Shown here piece by piece: positions 47,279-56,096 of a stretch of DNA of 64,000 bases. The notes under the pieces were generated by a model that saw nothing but the letters and a program-made list of their open reading frames with translations, was not told the origin of the DNA and searched no databases. The position numbers were made by a program, and so were the translations under genes. The DNA is taken from assembly GCA_020637235.1 (NCBI GenBank), contig JACJWG010000012.1:62001-126000 (forward strand). Reading direction: 5' to 3'. This stretch comes from Acidimicrobiaceae bacterium. Its GTDB lineage: Bacteria; Actinomycetota; Acidimicrobiia; Acidimicrobiales; Ilumatobacteraceae. Within the stretch, counting starts at the first letter, position 1. Every line of letters starts with the position of its first letter.

Positions 47279-49015
47279 TCAGAACGGCTGATACGGCGAC
47301 GAGTCGCCCGACACCGCGGTGCGGATGTCGCGCTTCAGCAACTTGCCGGTCGCAGTACGCGGCAGCGGCTCAGCACTCCGGAACATGCGGCTCGGCACCT
47401 TGAACGCGGCGAGCCGCTCCGTGAGGCGTCGCTGCAGCTCCGCCGCCGACACGTCGACGCCCGGCGACAGCTCCACCACAGCGGCCACCTCCTCGCCCAG
47501 CACGTCGTGGGGCACGCCGATCACCGCCACGTCCAGCACGCCGTCGAGCGCGTGGATCGCCGCCTCGACCTCCGCGCAGTACACGTTCTCCCCGCCGCGC
47601 AGCACCACGTCCTTGATCCGGTCGACCACGTACACGAACCCGTCGCGCACGTACGCGGCGTCGCCGGTGTGGAACCACCCGTCGGTGAACGCGGCAGCGG
47701 TCGCATCGGGGTTGTTCCAGTAGCCGTCGACGACGTTGGGGCCGCGCACCCACAGCTCACCGGTCGTCCCGTCCGGCACCGGCCGGCCGGTGTCGTCGCG
47801 GATCGACACCTCGGCCACGGGCACCGGCCGGCCGACCGAGTCGGGGTGCTCGTAGTACGCGTCACCGGCGTTGGACACGACAGCGCTGGTCGTCTCCGTG
47901 AGCCCGTAACCGTTGGCCGGTCGCACGGCGCGGCCCGACCGGTCGCCGATGCGATCGATGAGGCTCGGTGGCACCGGGGCGCCGCCGGACGAGATCGCCC
48001 CCAGGTGCTCGGCGACGACACCTTGCCGGTCGAGCTCGTCGAGCAGTTGACGCACCACGGTGGGCACCCCGGCGACGGCGTTCACACGCTCGCGGACCAC
48101 GAGCTCGACGGCATCGGCCGGATCCCACTTGTACATGAGCACCAGGGTGGCGCCGAGCGCGGTGGAGATGTAGAGCCCGCTCATCCCACCGATGTGGAAG
48201 AACGGGAACGTCTGCAGCGACACGCTGACCGGCTGATCGGACGCCACGTCGCGCGCCGTCGCCGGTTCGACGCCGGCGGCAGCGGCCGTAGCTGCGGCCG
48301 CCGCAGCACCGAACGTCGTGTTCATCAGGTTCGTGACGTGGTTGCGATGCGTCTGCACGGCGCCCTTCGGCAACCCCGTCGTCCCCGAGGTGTACATGAT
48401 CGTCGACGGGTGATCGGGCGGGATGTCGAGCTCGGGCAGGTCGGGCACGGGTCCGCCCGCCTCGATCACGTCCTCCAGGGCGCTCGCCCACTCGGGGAGC
48501 CCGTGGCGATCGCGGCACACCAAGGTGGCCCGCACGGTGTTCGGCAAGAGGTCGCGCATCCGCGCCAGGCGTTCGTCGTCGACGACGGCCACCACGGTGC
48601 CCGAGTCGCGCAGGGCGTACTCGAGCTCGCCGCCGGTCCACCACGCGTTGAGGGGCACCGCGACAGCACCGATCGACTGCGTGGCCCAGAACGCGACGAG
48701 CCACTCCGGATAGTTGCGCATCGCGATGGCCACCCGGTCACCCGACCTGACGTCGAGGTCGTGCCACAGGTGGTGGGCCAGTCGGTGGACGCGATCGGCG
48801 TGGTCGCCGTAGGTCCAGCGCGTCCGGTCGTAGACGAGGAACGGCCGAGCGCCGTAGGTACGGCTCGCCTCGAACACGGCGCGCAAGTCGTGCGGCGCAT
48901 GCTCGTACACCGGGAGTGTGTACCCGAGGACGTCGGTGCGCACCACGGCGAAGGGCTGACCGGGAGCGGTGAGCGTGGCGACGATCTCGTCGTACGAGGG
49001 AGTGGACGCCGGCAC
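47279..49015 (-). CDS. acyl-CoA synthetase/CoA ligase
   Basis: A 578-residue ANL-family ligase that activates a carboxylic acid to its CoA thioester through an acyl-AMP. MYTSGTTGLPKGA is the ATP-phosphate loop, GYGLTETTSAV the A5 motif, GWFHTGDAAY and DRIKDVVLRGGENVY the hinge and A8 motifs, and RTATGKLLKRDIR carries the catalytic Lys. GTG at 49015 is two bases after the stop of the crotonase gene. An Ala/Thr-rich insertion near residue 225 is unusual. Confidence 0.92.
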   Translation of the reverse strand: MPASTPSYDEIVATLTAPGQPFAVVRTDVLGYTLPVYEHAPHDLRAVFEASRTYGARPFLVYDRTRWTYGDHADRVHRLAHHLWHDLDVRSGDRVAIAMRNYPEWLVAFWATQSIGAVAVPLNAWWTGGELEYALRDSGTVVAVVDDERLARMRDLLPNTVRATLVCRDRHGLPEWASALEDVIEAGGPVPDLPELDIPPDHPSTIMYTSGTTGLPKGAVQTHRNHVTNLMNTTFGAAAAAATAAAAGVEPATARDVASDQPVSVSLQTFPFFHIGGMSGLYISTALGATLVLMYKWDPADAVELVVRERVNAVAGVPTVVRQLLDELDRQGVVAEHLGAISSGGAPVPPSLIDRIGDRSGRAVRPANGYGLTETTSAVVSNAGDAYYEHPDSVGRPVPVAEVSIRDDTGRPVPDGTTGELWVRGPNVVDGYWNNPDATAAAFTDGWFHTGDAAYVRDGFVYVVDRIKDVVLRGGENVYCAEVEAAIHALDGVLDVAVIGVPHDVLGEEVAAVVELSPGVDVSAAELQRRLTERLAAFKVPSRMFRSAEPLPRTATGKLLKRDIRTAVSGDSSPYQPF

Positions 49016-49017
49016 GA

Positions 49018-49788
49018 TCAGCCCTTGCGGGACGCGAGGAACGAGGCGACGGCTTCGGCGTGCTCCGGGCTTCGGTACGCCTCCTGCAGCCGGTCGAGCT
49101 CGCGGCGTTGCACCGCTGCCATGTCGTTCTCGGCGAGGTTCTGACCGAGCAGCTCCTTGATCCAGCGCAGCTGGCGAGCTGGGTTCTCGCCGTACTCCCC
49201 CGCGACGGCGAGGGCACGCTCGACGAGCGCGTCGGGAGCCACGACCTCGTCGACGAGCCGGATCGCGAGCGCCTCGTCGGCACCGATGATCCGACCCGAG
49301 AGCATGAGGTCGGACGCTGCGCCGAAGCCGACCCGAGCGGGGACGAAATGGCTGCTCGCGAGCTCCGGCACCAATCCCATCTTCACGAATCGCAGGCTCA
49401 GGCGAGCTGCGGTCGACGCGATGATCCGGTCGGCCGGCAGGATCATCGTGAGCCCGACGCCGACGGCCGCACCGTTCACGGCGGCCACGATCGGCTTGGT
49501 CGAACGCAGCAGCTCCACCCAGTCGCGGGTGCGCCTCGGCGCCGCAGCCGCGGCGTCGCCGTCGAGCTGCGCTCCGAACGTGTCGCCGATGTCGGCACCG
49601 GCACAGAAGCCACGCCCGGCGCCGGTGACGACCACGGCACCGATCGACGCGTCGGCGTCGGCGGTCTCGATCGCATCGACGAGCTCGCCACTCATCGTGG
49701 GCGTCCACGCGTTCAGCCGCTCGGGCCGGTTCAACGTGATCAGCAGGGTGCGATCGCGCACCTCGGTCAGGATCTGGGTGTAGCTCAC
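49018..49788 (-). CDS. crotonase-fold enoyl-CoA hydratase/isomerase A
   Basis: A 256-residue crotonase with the CoA/oxyanion segment GAGRGFCAGADIG and AAVNGAAVGVGLTMILPAD. The usual first catalytic Glu (hydratase position) is missing here (VGVGLTM), while MGLVPELASSHF matches the Glu of enoyl-CoA isomerases. It is therefore more likely a delta3-delta2-enoyl-CoA isomerase or related enzyme than a plain hydratase. GTG at 49788 follows GGGGGA. Confidence 0.88.
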   Translation of the reverse strand: MSYTQILTEVRDRTLLITLNRPERLNAWTPTMSGELVDAIETADADASIGAVVVTGAGRGFCAGADIGDTFGAQLDGDAAAAAPRRTRDWVELLRSTKPIVAAVNGAAVGVGLTMILPADRIIASTAARLSLRFVKMGLVPELASSHFVPARVGFGAASDLMLSGRIIGADEALAIRLVDEVVAPDALVERALAVAGEYGENPARQLRWIKELLGQNLAENDMAAVQRRELDRLQEAYRSPEHAEAVASFLASRKG

Positions 49789-49823
49789 GGTCTCCCCCTT
49801 CGTGTTCGCGAGTCCGACTCCGC

Positions 49824-49847
49824 GAACATGACGTCGACGTCATGTTC
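49824..49847. promoter_or_regulatory. TGACGT-N4-GTCA operator (site 4)
   Basis: A perfect 24-bp palindrome: GAACATGAC, centre GTCGAC, then the reverse complement of the first arm. It lies between the divergent crotonase genes, 36 nt from one start and 62 nt from the other, and contains TGACGTCGACGTCA. Confidence 0.8.
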
Positions 49848-49908
49848 AAGGTAGCGGACCCCGCTGCAGCAGGACGCAGCCGGGGTGACGCCCGACGAAG
49901 GAGCAGCC

Positions 49909-50691
49909 ATGTACACGGAGATCAGGGTCGAGCACCTCGACGGCGACGTCGACGTGATCACGATCGACCGCCCCGAGGCGCGCAACGCGCTCACCCACAC
50001 CACCTACGCCGAACTCGCCGATGCGGTCGCGACGACCAGCGCACGGTGCCTCGTCGTCACCGGTGCCGATCCGGCGTTCTGCTCGGGTGACGACGTGAAG
50101 CAGGTGATGCTCGCGGCAGGCGAACGCACCCGCGACGCCTCGGCCGAGCGCCCCGAGCCCCGACTGACGCCCGCAGCGGGTGTACTGCTGCGCACCGACG
50201 TCCCCGTGGTGGCAGCCGTGAACGGTGCCGCCGTGGGGTGGGGCATGGAGCTCGCGCTCATGGCCGACGTGCGGGTGGCGTCGGAGCGCGCCCGCTTCGG
50301 TGAGCTGTTCGTGAAGCGTGGCCTGTGCTGCGACGTGGCCGGCCTCGCCCGCCTGGTGCAGCTCGTCGGCCGTGAGCATGCCGCCGAACTGCTGTTCACC
50401 GGGCGGATCATCGACGCCACCGAGGCGCGTGAGTTGCGTCTGGTGTCGCGGGTGGTCCCTCACGACGAGCTGCTCCCCGCATCGGTCGAGGTGGCACGCT
50501 CGATCGCCGGGAACCCGCCGCTCGCCGTGCAGGCGCTGAAACGGGGTCTGCGACGCGCGCTCGACCCGGACTGGGACGACCTCGGCCGCTGGGTGAGCGC
50601 GACGCTCGGCGAACTGTTCGCGACGGACGACCACCGGGAGGGCGTCGCCGCGTTCCTGGAACGACGCGAGCCGAGCTACGTCGGCCGCTGA
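49909..50691 (+). CDS. crotonase-fold enoyl-CoA hydratase/isomerase B
   Basis: A 260-residue crotonase: ADPAFCSGDDVKQ and AAVNGAAVGWGMELALMADVRVAS retain the oxyanion segments and the Glu of GMELAL. RFGELFVKRGLCCDVAGLARLV has an Asp where PaaG- and dienoyl-CoA-isomerase-like enzymes have theirs, so it may isomerise double bonds as well. ATG at 49909 follows GAAGGAG. Its 3' end overlaps the TetR gene by 16 bp on the opposite strand. Confidence 0.88.
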   Translation: MYTEIRVEHLDGDVDVITIDRPEARNALTHTTYAELADAVATTSARCLVVTGADPAFCSGDDVKQVMLAAGERTRDASAERPEPRLTPAAGVLLRTDVPVVAAVNGAAVGWGMELALMADVRVASERARFGELFVKRGLCCDVAGLARLVQLVGREHAAELLFTGRIIDATEARELRLVSRVVPHDELLPASVEVARSIAGNPPLAVQALKRGLRRALDPDWDDLGRWVSATLGELFATDDHREGVAAFLERREPSYVGR

Positions 50692-51398
50692 GTGCCCTTG
50701 CGGCGCCTCTTGAGCGAGCCCGCCGGCGCCTCGATGCCGAGCGCACGCGCCCACAGCAACGTGAGGATCCGCACCGACTCGTCGAGGTCGGCCGGCTCAC
50801 CCAGCACCAGCCACACATAGGCGAAGCGGTCGATCATGGAGCCGAGGGCGCTGGCGGCGTAGTGCGCGTCGACGTCGTTCAGCGCGAGCCCTTGCCGCTG
50901 GAACGACCGGATCGCCTTCTCGCTGCGCACCACGAACGCGTCGCGCATGTCGCGGCGGATGGTGCGGAGCTCGTCGTTGAAGGTGGCCACCTGCTCGATC
51001 ACCGCCCACAGCTGGGCGTTGTCGCGATAGGCCTCGAGGTAGGTGCGATTCGTGCGCTCCACCCGCTCGAGCAAGGTGCCCTCCTCGATCGCGGCCGCAC
51101 GATCGCGAGCCTCGAGCAGCTCGCGCTGGAACTCGAGCGTCACCTCGCGGAACACGTCCTGCTTCGATTCGAAATAGGTGTAGAAGGTGCCGTGCGCCAC
51201 GCCGGCGCGCTCGGCGATCTCGGAGATGCTCGTGTCGAGGTACTGCCGCTCGCAGAACACCTCACGAGCGGCAGCGAGCAACTTGGCCCGGGTGCGACGG
51301 CCCTTCGGTGTGAGCGGGGCGCCCGCCGACGTGGGAGCGGGCTCGGCCGGATCGGCGGTCATCGTCGACCCGGCCACGGACGTGGGGACTCGCGGCAT
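50676..51398 (-). CDS. TetR-family repressor, candidate regulator of the block
   Basis: A 240-residue TetR regulator with an N-terminal helix-turn-helix (RAKLLAAAREVFCERQYLDTSISEIAERAGVAHGTFYTYFESKQDVF) and a helical ligand domain. TetR proteins bind short palindromes, so it is the natural candidate for the TGACGT-N4-GTCA sites in the block, with an acyl-CoA as ligand. ATG at 51398 has TAGTGT 8 nt upstream; an ATG at 51362 is possible. TGACGT half-sites lie at 51437-51457. Confidence 0.9.
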   Translation of the reverse strand: MPRVPTSVAGSTMTADPAEPAPTSAGAPLTPKGRRTRAKLLAAAREVFCERQYLDTSISEIAERAGVAHGTFYTYFESKQDVFREVTLEFQRELLEARDRAAAIEEGTLLERVERTNRTYLEAYRDNAQLWAVIEQVATFNDELRTIRRDMRDAFVVRSEKAIRSFQRQGLALNDVDAHYAASALGSMIDRFAYVWLVLGEPADLDESVRILTLLWARALGIEAPAGSLKRRRKGTQRPT

Positions 51399-51406
51399 CG
51401 GCGGCG

Positions 51407-51412
51407 ACACTA
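51407..51412 (-). promoter_or_regulatory. leaderless -10 element
   Basis: TAGTGT on the minus strand, 8 nt before the ATG at 51398. TGACGT elements at 51437 and 51450 lie just upstream and may serve autoregulation. Confidence 0.4.
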
Positions 51413-51454
51413 CCCCCGATGCCCGAGGTCACGGGATGACGTGTTCGGGTGACG

Positions 51455-52855
51455 TCAGCCGACGCTGCCTTCCATCTGCAACTCGATCAGGCGGCTCCAC
51501 TCGACGGCGTATTCCATCGGCAACGTGCGGGTGATCGGCTCGATGAACCCGTTCACCACCATGCTCATCGCCTGCTCCTGGCTGAGCCCCCGGCTCATCA
51601 GGTAGAAGAGTTGCTCGTCGGCGATCTTCGACACCGTGGCCTCGTGGCCGATCTGCGCATCGCGCTCGCCCACTTCCATGTACGGCAGGGTGCGGCTCTC
51701 GCTCTCCTCGTCGAGGATCAGCGCGTCGCACTGCACGTGGCTCTTGCACCCGTGGGCGCCTTCGTCCACCCGCACGAGACCCCGGTAGGTGGTGATGCCA
51801 CCGTCTTTCGAGATCGACTTCGACACGATCTTGCTCGTGGTCTCCGGGGCGGCGTGCACCATCTTGGCGCCCGCGTCCTGGTGCTGGCCCGGGCCGGCGT
51901 ACGCCACCGACAGCACCTCACCGGTGGCCTTCGGACCCACCAGGTACACGCTCGGGTACTTCATCGTGAGCTTCGACCCGATGTTGCCGTCGATCCACTC
52001 CATGTGGCCCTCGGCTTCCACCCGCGCCCGCTTGGTGACCAGGTTGTACACGTTGGGCGACCAGTTCTGGATCGTGGTGTAGGTGACACGCGCCGACGGC
52101 TTCACCACGATCTCGACCACCGCCGAGTGCAGCGAGTCGTTGGTGTACACGGGCGCCGAGCAGCCCTCGATGTAGTGCACCTTCGAGCCCTCGTCGGCGA
52201 TGATCAGCGTCCGCTCGAACTGCCCCGCGTTCTCGGAGTTGATGCGGAAGTACGCCTGCAACGGCATCTCGCACTCCACGCCCGGCGGGACGTAGATGAA
52301 GCTGCCGCCACTCCAGACGGCAGTGTTGAGCGCGGCGAACTTGTTGTCGCCGGGCGGGATCACGGTGCCGAAGTACTGCTTCACCAGATCGGGGTACTCG
52401 CGCAACGCCGTGTCCATGTCGCAGAAGAGGATCCCCTGCGCCTCGAGATCTTCCCGGTTGCGATGGAAGACGACTTCACTTTCGTACTGCGCGGTGACGC
52501 CGGCGAGGTACTTGCGCTCGGCCTCGGGGATGCCGAGCTTCTCGTACGTGGCCTTCATCTGCTCGGGCAGGTCGTCCCACTCGCTCACCTGATCGGTGGC
52601 GGGTCGCAGGTAGTAGTAGATGTCCTGGAAGTCGAGGTCGGGCATGTTCACGGAGAACCACGGCGCCATCGGCTTGCGATCGAACATGCGCAGGCTGCGC
52701 TGGCGGAATTGCGTCATCCAGCGCGGTTCGCCCTTCCACCACGAGATCTGATCGACCACACCCTGGTTGAGTCCCTTCTCGGGTGTGAACGCGTACTCGA
52801 CGTCGTCGCTCCAACCGAGGTTGTACTTGCTGAGATCGAGATCGAACGAGGTCAC
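51455..52855 (-). CDS. sufB: SufB, Fe-S scaffold subunit
   Basis: A 466-residue SufB, the main scaffold for nascent Fe-S clusters. YNLGWSDDVEYAFTPEKGLNQGVVDQIS opens the N-terminal domain. The beta-helix core includes FIYVPPGVECEMPLQAYFRIN, IIADEGSKVHYIEGCSAP and HGCKSHVQCDALILDEESES, and ends with FYLMSRGLSQEQAMSMVVNGFI. GTG at 52855 follows GGGAG. It stands alone here, while sufD and the two sufC genes are elsewhere in the window. Confidence 0.96.
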   Translation of the reverse strand: MTSFDLDLSKYNLGWSDDVEYAFTPEKGLNQGVVDQISWWKGEPRWMTQFRQRSLRMFDRKPMAPWFSVNMPDLDFQDIYYYLRPATDQVSEWDDLPEQMKATYEKLGIPEAERKYLAGVTAQYESEVVFHRNREDLEAQGILFCDMDTALREYPDLVKQYFGTVIPPGDNKFAALNTAVWSGGSFIYVPPGVECEMPLQAYFRINSENAGQFERTLIIADEGSKVHYIEGCSAPVYTNDSLHSAVVEIVVKPSARVTYTTIQNWSPNVYNLVTKRARVEAEGHMEWIDGNIGSKLTMKYPSVYLVGPKATGEVLSVAYAGPGQHQDAGAKMVHAAPETTSKIVSKSISKDGGITTYRGLVRVDEGAHGCKSHVQCDALILDEESESRTLPYMEVGERDAQIGHEATVSKIADEQLFYLMSRGLSQEQAMSMVVNGFIEPITRTLPMEYAVEWSRLIELQMEGSVG

Positions 52856-52896
52856 GAGCGGCTCCCTGCGAGGTCGTCGGTGCGTGGGGGAATTTG

Positions 52897-52911
52897 CACT
52901 ACGGCCATAGT
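52897..52911 (-). promoter_or_regulatory. SUF operator upstream of sufB
   Basis: Minus-strand ACTATGGCCGTAGTG matches the sufC copy 1 site (ACTATCGCCGTAGTG) at 14 of 15 positions. It lies 42 nt before the sufB GTG. Confidence 0.65.
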
Positions 52912-52966
52912 AACAATTGCTCGGCCGACGTCCACTCGGGCGGCATCGAGTCCGGTGGTGCTGCCC

Positions 52967-52972
52967 TAACCT
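52967..52972 (+). promoter_or_regulatory. leaderless -10 element
   Basis: TAACCT, 8 nt before the GTG at 52981. Confidence 0.35.
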
Positions 52973-52980
52973 GTGCCCCC

Positions 52981-53757
52981 GTGGAGCTCGATCGTGACGC
53001 CGTCGACCGGGTGCTCCGACGCGCCAGCGACATGAGCGCCGCGCATCCCGCCGTGCCGGGTGCGACGGGCAGGATGAGCGAGGCGGTGCTGCTCGACGCC
53101 GCTCGGGAGGCCGGCATCGACGCCGACGCCGTGCGGATGTCGCTTGCGATCGAACGACTCGGACCGCCAGCATCTCGTTCGCGCTTCGACGGCACCCTCG
53201 GCCCACGTGAGGCGGTCGTCGAGCGGGTGATCGCGCTCGACGTCGACACCCTGCTCGGCCGGCTCGACGACCTGCTGCAGCGCCAGCACGGGCTGCGCCG
53301 ATCGCGCAGCGCCGCCGATTGGGGCGAGTGGCGTCGACGCACCGACGCGATCGCGAAGGTGCAGCGCGGCATCGCGAAGGTGAGCTCGGCCAGCACGCAA
53401 TTGCGCAAGTTGCCGCGCGTGGAGGCACGCACGAGCCTGGTCGACGAGCACCGCACGATCATCCGGATCGTCGCCGATCGTCGCCCCCAACGCACCGAGG
53501 CGATCGCAGGCGGCAGCGCCGTCGGTGGGCTCGGGCTCGTCGTCACGGGCGCCGCCGCGGTGGTCGCCGTCCCGGTGGCGGCCGCGGCCGCACCGGTGGC
53601 CGTGGTGGCCGGCGTCGCCGTCGCCCGGACCGGACGCAAGCAGCACGGCGAACTGCTGAGCGACCTCGAGATGCTGCTCGACACCATCGAGCGCGGCGTG
53701 CGTCCGGTCACCCTCACCGACGACGTGCGTCGCGTGTTGCGCCAGCTGCGCAGCTGA
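52981..53757 (+). CDS. hypothetical membrane-associated protein, 258 aa
   Basis: A 258-residue protein. The N-terminal 60 residues (RDAVDRVLRRASDM to REAGIDADAVRMSLAIERLG) look like a small helical domain seen in several actinobacterial proteins. The centre is helical and charged. Near the C-terminus a Gly/Ala/Val hydrophobic stretch (about residues 185-215) could form a membrane hairpin before a charged end. GTG at 52981 is leaderless. It is divergent from sufB. No function is assigned. Confidence 0.65.
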   Translation: MELDRDAVDRVLRRASDMSAAHPAVPGATGRMSEAVLLDAAREAGIDADAVRMSLAIERLGPPASRSRFDGTLGPREAVVERVIALDVDTLLGRLDDLLQRQHGLRRSRSAADWGEWRRRTDAIAKVQRGIAKVSSASTQLRKLPRVEARTSLVDEHRTIIRIVADRRPQRTEAIAGGSAVGGLGLVVTGAAAVVAVPVAAAAAPVAVVAGVAVARTGRKQHGELLSDLEMLLDTIERGVRPVTLTDDVRRVLRQLRS

Positions 53758-53774
53758 CGTCTTGCCGCCGCGGT

Positions 53775-56045
53775 TCAGCTCACGGGTTCGAGCCGGGCCG
53801 GGACAGCCTTGTGCCACGGTGTGCCGGCGATCGGATCGCGCCACCCCGAATCGGTGAGCTCGTTCGGTGCCACCCCCACCCGACGTACCTCGCCCTCGTG
53901 TTCCTCGTCGAGGCCGAGCCCGTTGGGCAGCGACACGTGACCCGGCTGCATGCCGGCGTGCACCTCGACGACCACCTGCGCTGCACCGCGCGAGGTGATC
54001 ACCCGCACCGCGGCGCCGGTGACCACGCCGAGCGACTCGGCGTCGGCGGGCGACAGACGCAGCGCCCCGTCGGCGTCGCGCTTGCGCCATCCGCCGTCGC
54101 GGATGATCGTGTTGGCCGTGAACGACCGGCGCTCGCCCGCCGACAGCAGGTACGGGAACTCGTCGGTGGTGAGCGGCGCCTCGTCGGCGAGGGTGGCGAG
54201 CTCGTCGAGCAGTTCGGGGACCACCAGGTGGATGCGGCCGTCGTCGGTGGCCACTCGTGCCCACACGTCGTCCCACTGATCGTGGGTGAACACGACCCCG
54301 TGGCGGCCGGCCAGGATCGCATCGAACAACGCCTCACCGAGCTCGAGGCCGTCACCGGTGAAGCCGGCGCGACGCACCGACGCCTCGTGGCCCATCGCCG
54401 TGCGATGGGCAGCTCCCCACAGCAGCGCCGCCGACGCGGCACCGTCGGGCAGTGTGGGCCCGAGGGTGCGGTAGAGCACCACCGGCGCCATCGCACCGAG
54501 CGCCGGGTTCGCCGTGGTCGCCTCGAAGAATGCACCGGCGAAGTCGGCCCGGCTCCGGGCGGCCGCTTCTCGCAGGGGCGCCAGGTCGGCGTCCGAGATC
54601 GCACCGAGCGCCTCGCAGAGCCGGGCGTGGATCTCGGGTTCGGGGAGCACGCCGGCGGGCGCCGGCACCACCGGTGCGCGGAGGTGGAAGACGTTGTGGG
54701 GGAACTCGAAGTTGAAGAACGTCGCCTCCCACTTCTCGAACTGGGTCGGGGCAGGCAGCACGTAGTGCGCCATGCGGGCGGTCTCGGTCATCGCGACGTC
54801 GATCACCACGAGCAGCTCGAGCGAGGCCAGCGCTTCGCGCATGCGGCGGCTGTCGGCGAGCGAGTGCACCGGGTTGCCGCTCTCGACCAGCATCGCCCGG
54901 AACCGTTTCGGGTGGTCGGTGAGGATCTCCTCGGGGATCACGTTGCACGGTACGAGCCCGCTGATGATCTTCGAGCCCGTCACCGGCGACACCGGGTCGG
55001 GTCGGCCCTCACGGCCGGCGCCACCGTTCGAACGCACCAACGACACGAGCGAGCTCGCCATGTACTGGGCGCCGGGCACACCGAAGTTGCCGGTCAGCGC
55101 CCACAGCAGCTTCTCGAGCCAACTGTTCATCGTGCTGTGCCGGTTCATCTGGATGCCGAGGTCCTCGGCGACTGCGACGCTGCTCGCCCGGGCGATGCGT
55201 CGCGACGTGGCGCGGATCAGTTCGGCGTCGACGCCGCACCGCCGGGCGTACTCGTCGATGTCGATGCCGCCGAACGCGCGCTCGATCTCGTCGACACCGA
55301 CGGTGTGCTCGTCGACCCAACGACGGTGCACGAGCCCCTCCTGCACCATCACCGCCACCAACGCCGCGAGGCAGAACGCGTCGGTCCCGGGGCGGACCTG
55401 CAGGTGGAAGTCGGCGAGCTCGGCGGTCTCGCTGCGCTTGGGGTCGATCACCACGATCGACCGCTCGGGGTCGTTCGCGATCTCCTTCAGGGTCGTGCGG
55501 GCGTGCGGGAACCCGTGGCTCTGCCACGGGTTCTTGCCGACGAAGACCGCCACCTCCGCGTGCGCCACGTCGCCGCGCACGCCGCCACCGATCATCTTGC
55601 CGTTCACCCAGAACTCGCCGGTCTTCTCCTGCGACAGGGCGTTGGCGCGGAACCGTGCGCCCAGTGCACGCATCGTGGCGCCGCCGTACCCGCCACCCAG
55701 GTGGTTGCCCTGGCCGCCGCCGCCGTAGGAGAAGATCGACTCGCCACCGTGGGCCTCGCGGACGGCGACGAAGCGCGCCGCGATCTCACGGATGGCCGTG
55801 TCCCAGTCGATCTGCTCGAACGTGCCGTCGTCGCGCCGTCGCAGCGGGGACGTGAGCCGCGGTTGGTGCTGGTAGTGGTCGAGCCGGAGCGCCTTCTCGC
55901 ACGTGTAGCCCTGCGAGCCGGGATGCGCCTTGTCGCCGCGGATGCGTTCGAACCGGGTGCCGGTGTCACCGCCGAGGCGGATCTCGATCCCGCAATTGCA
56001 CTCGCACAGGATGCACGCCGTCGGATGCCAGGTCGCGTCGCTCAT
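53775..56045 (-). CDS. molybdopterin-dependent oxidoreductase
   Basis: A 756-residue DMSO-reductase-superfamily protein. The N-terminal CILCECNCGIEI (C-x2-C-x3-C) and the later Cys in GYTCEKALRLD bind a 4Fe-4S cluster. FSYGGGGQGNHLGG and AVFVGKNPWQSHGFPHART mark the Mo-bis-MGD domain, and the C-terminal dinucleotide-binding domain has HVSLPNGLG. It resembles formate dehydrogenase- or NasA-like enzymes. It may work with the ferredoxin at 56593-56859. ATG at 56045 has TACGGT 6 nt upstream. Confidence 0.9.
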   Translation of the reverse strand: MSDATWHPTACILCECNCGIEIRLGGDTGTRFERIRGDKAHPGSQGYTCEKALRLDHYQHQPRLTSPLRRRDDGTFEQIDWDTAIREIAARFVAVREAHGGESIFSYGGGGQGNHLGGGYGGATMRALGARFRANALSQEKTGEFWVNGKMIGGGVRGDVAHAEVAVFVGKNPWQSHGFPHARTTLKEIANDPERSIVVIDPKRSETAELADFHLQVRPGTDAFCLAALVAVMVQEGLVHRRWVDEHTVGVDEIERAFGGIDIDEYARRCGVDAELIRATSRRIARASSVAVAEDLGIQMNRHSTMNSWLEKLLWALTGNFGVPGAQYMASSLVSLVRSNGGAGREGRPDPVSPVTGSKIISGLVPCNVIPEEILTDHPKRFRAMLVESGNPVHSLADSRRMREALASLELLVVIDVAMTETARMAHYVLPAPTQFEKWEATFFNFEFPHNVFHLRAPVVPAPAGVLPEPEIHARLCEALGAISDADLAPLREAAARSRADFAGAFFEATTANPALGAMAPVVLYRTLGPTLPDGAASAALLWGAAHRTAMGHEASVRRAGFTGDGLELGEALFDAILAGRHGVVFTHDQWDDVWARVATDDGRIHLVVPELLDELATLADEAPLTTDEFPYLLSAGERRSFTANTIIRDGGWRKRDADGALRLSPADAESLGVVTGAAVRVITSRGAAQVVVEVHAGMQPGHVSLPNGLGLDEEHEGEVRRVGVAPNELTDSGWRDPIAGTPWHKAVPARLEPVS

Positions 56046-56051
56046 GCGGCG

Positions 56052-56057
56052 ACCGTA
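56052..56057 (-). promoter_or_regulatory. leaderless -10 element
   Basis: TACGGT on the minus strand, 6 nt before the ATG at 56045. Confidence 0.4.
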
Positions 56058-56096
56058 CCTCACTCCGTTTCGTGATGCAACGGTCCGGGCGCCGGC

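Noticed and set aside
53319..56075. Long plus-strand open frame opposite the molybdoenzyme
   Set aside because: Same antisense effect. Composition is biased and no motif is found, while the minus strand has a full set of cofactor-binding motifs.
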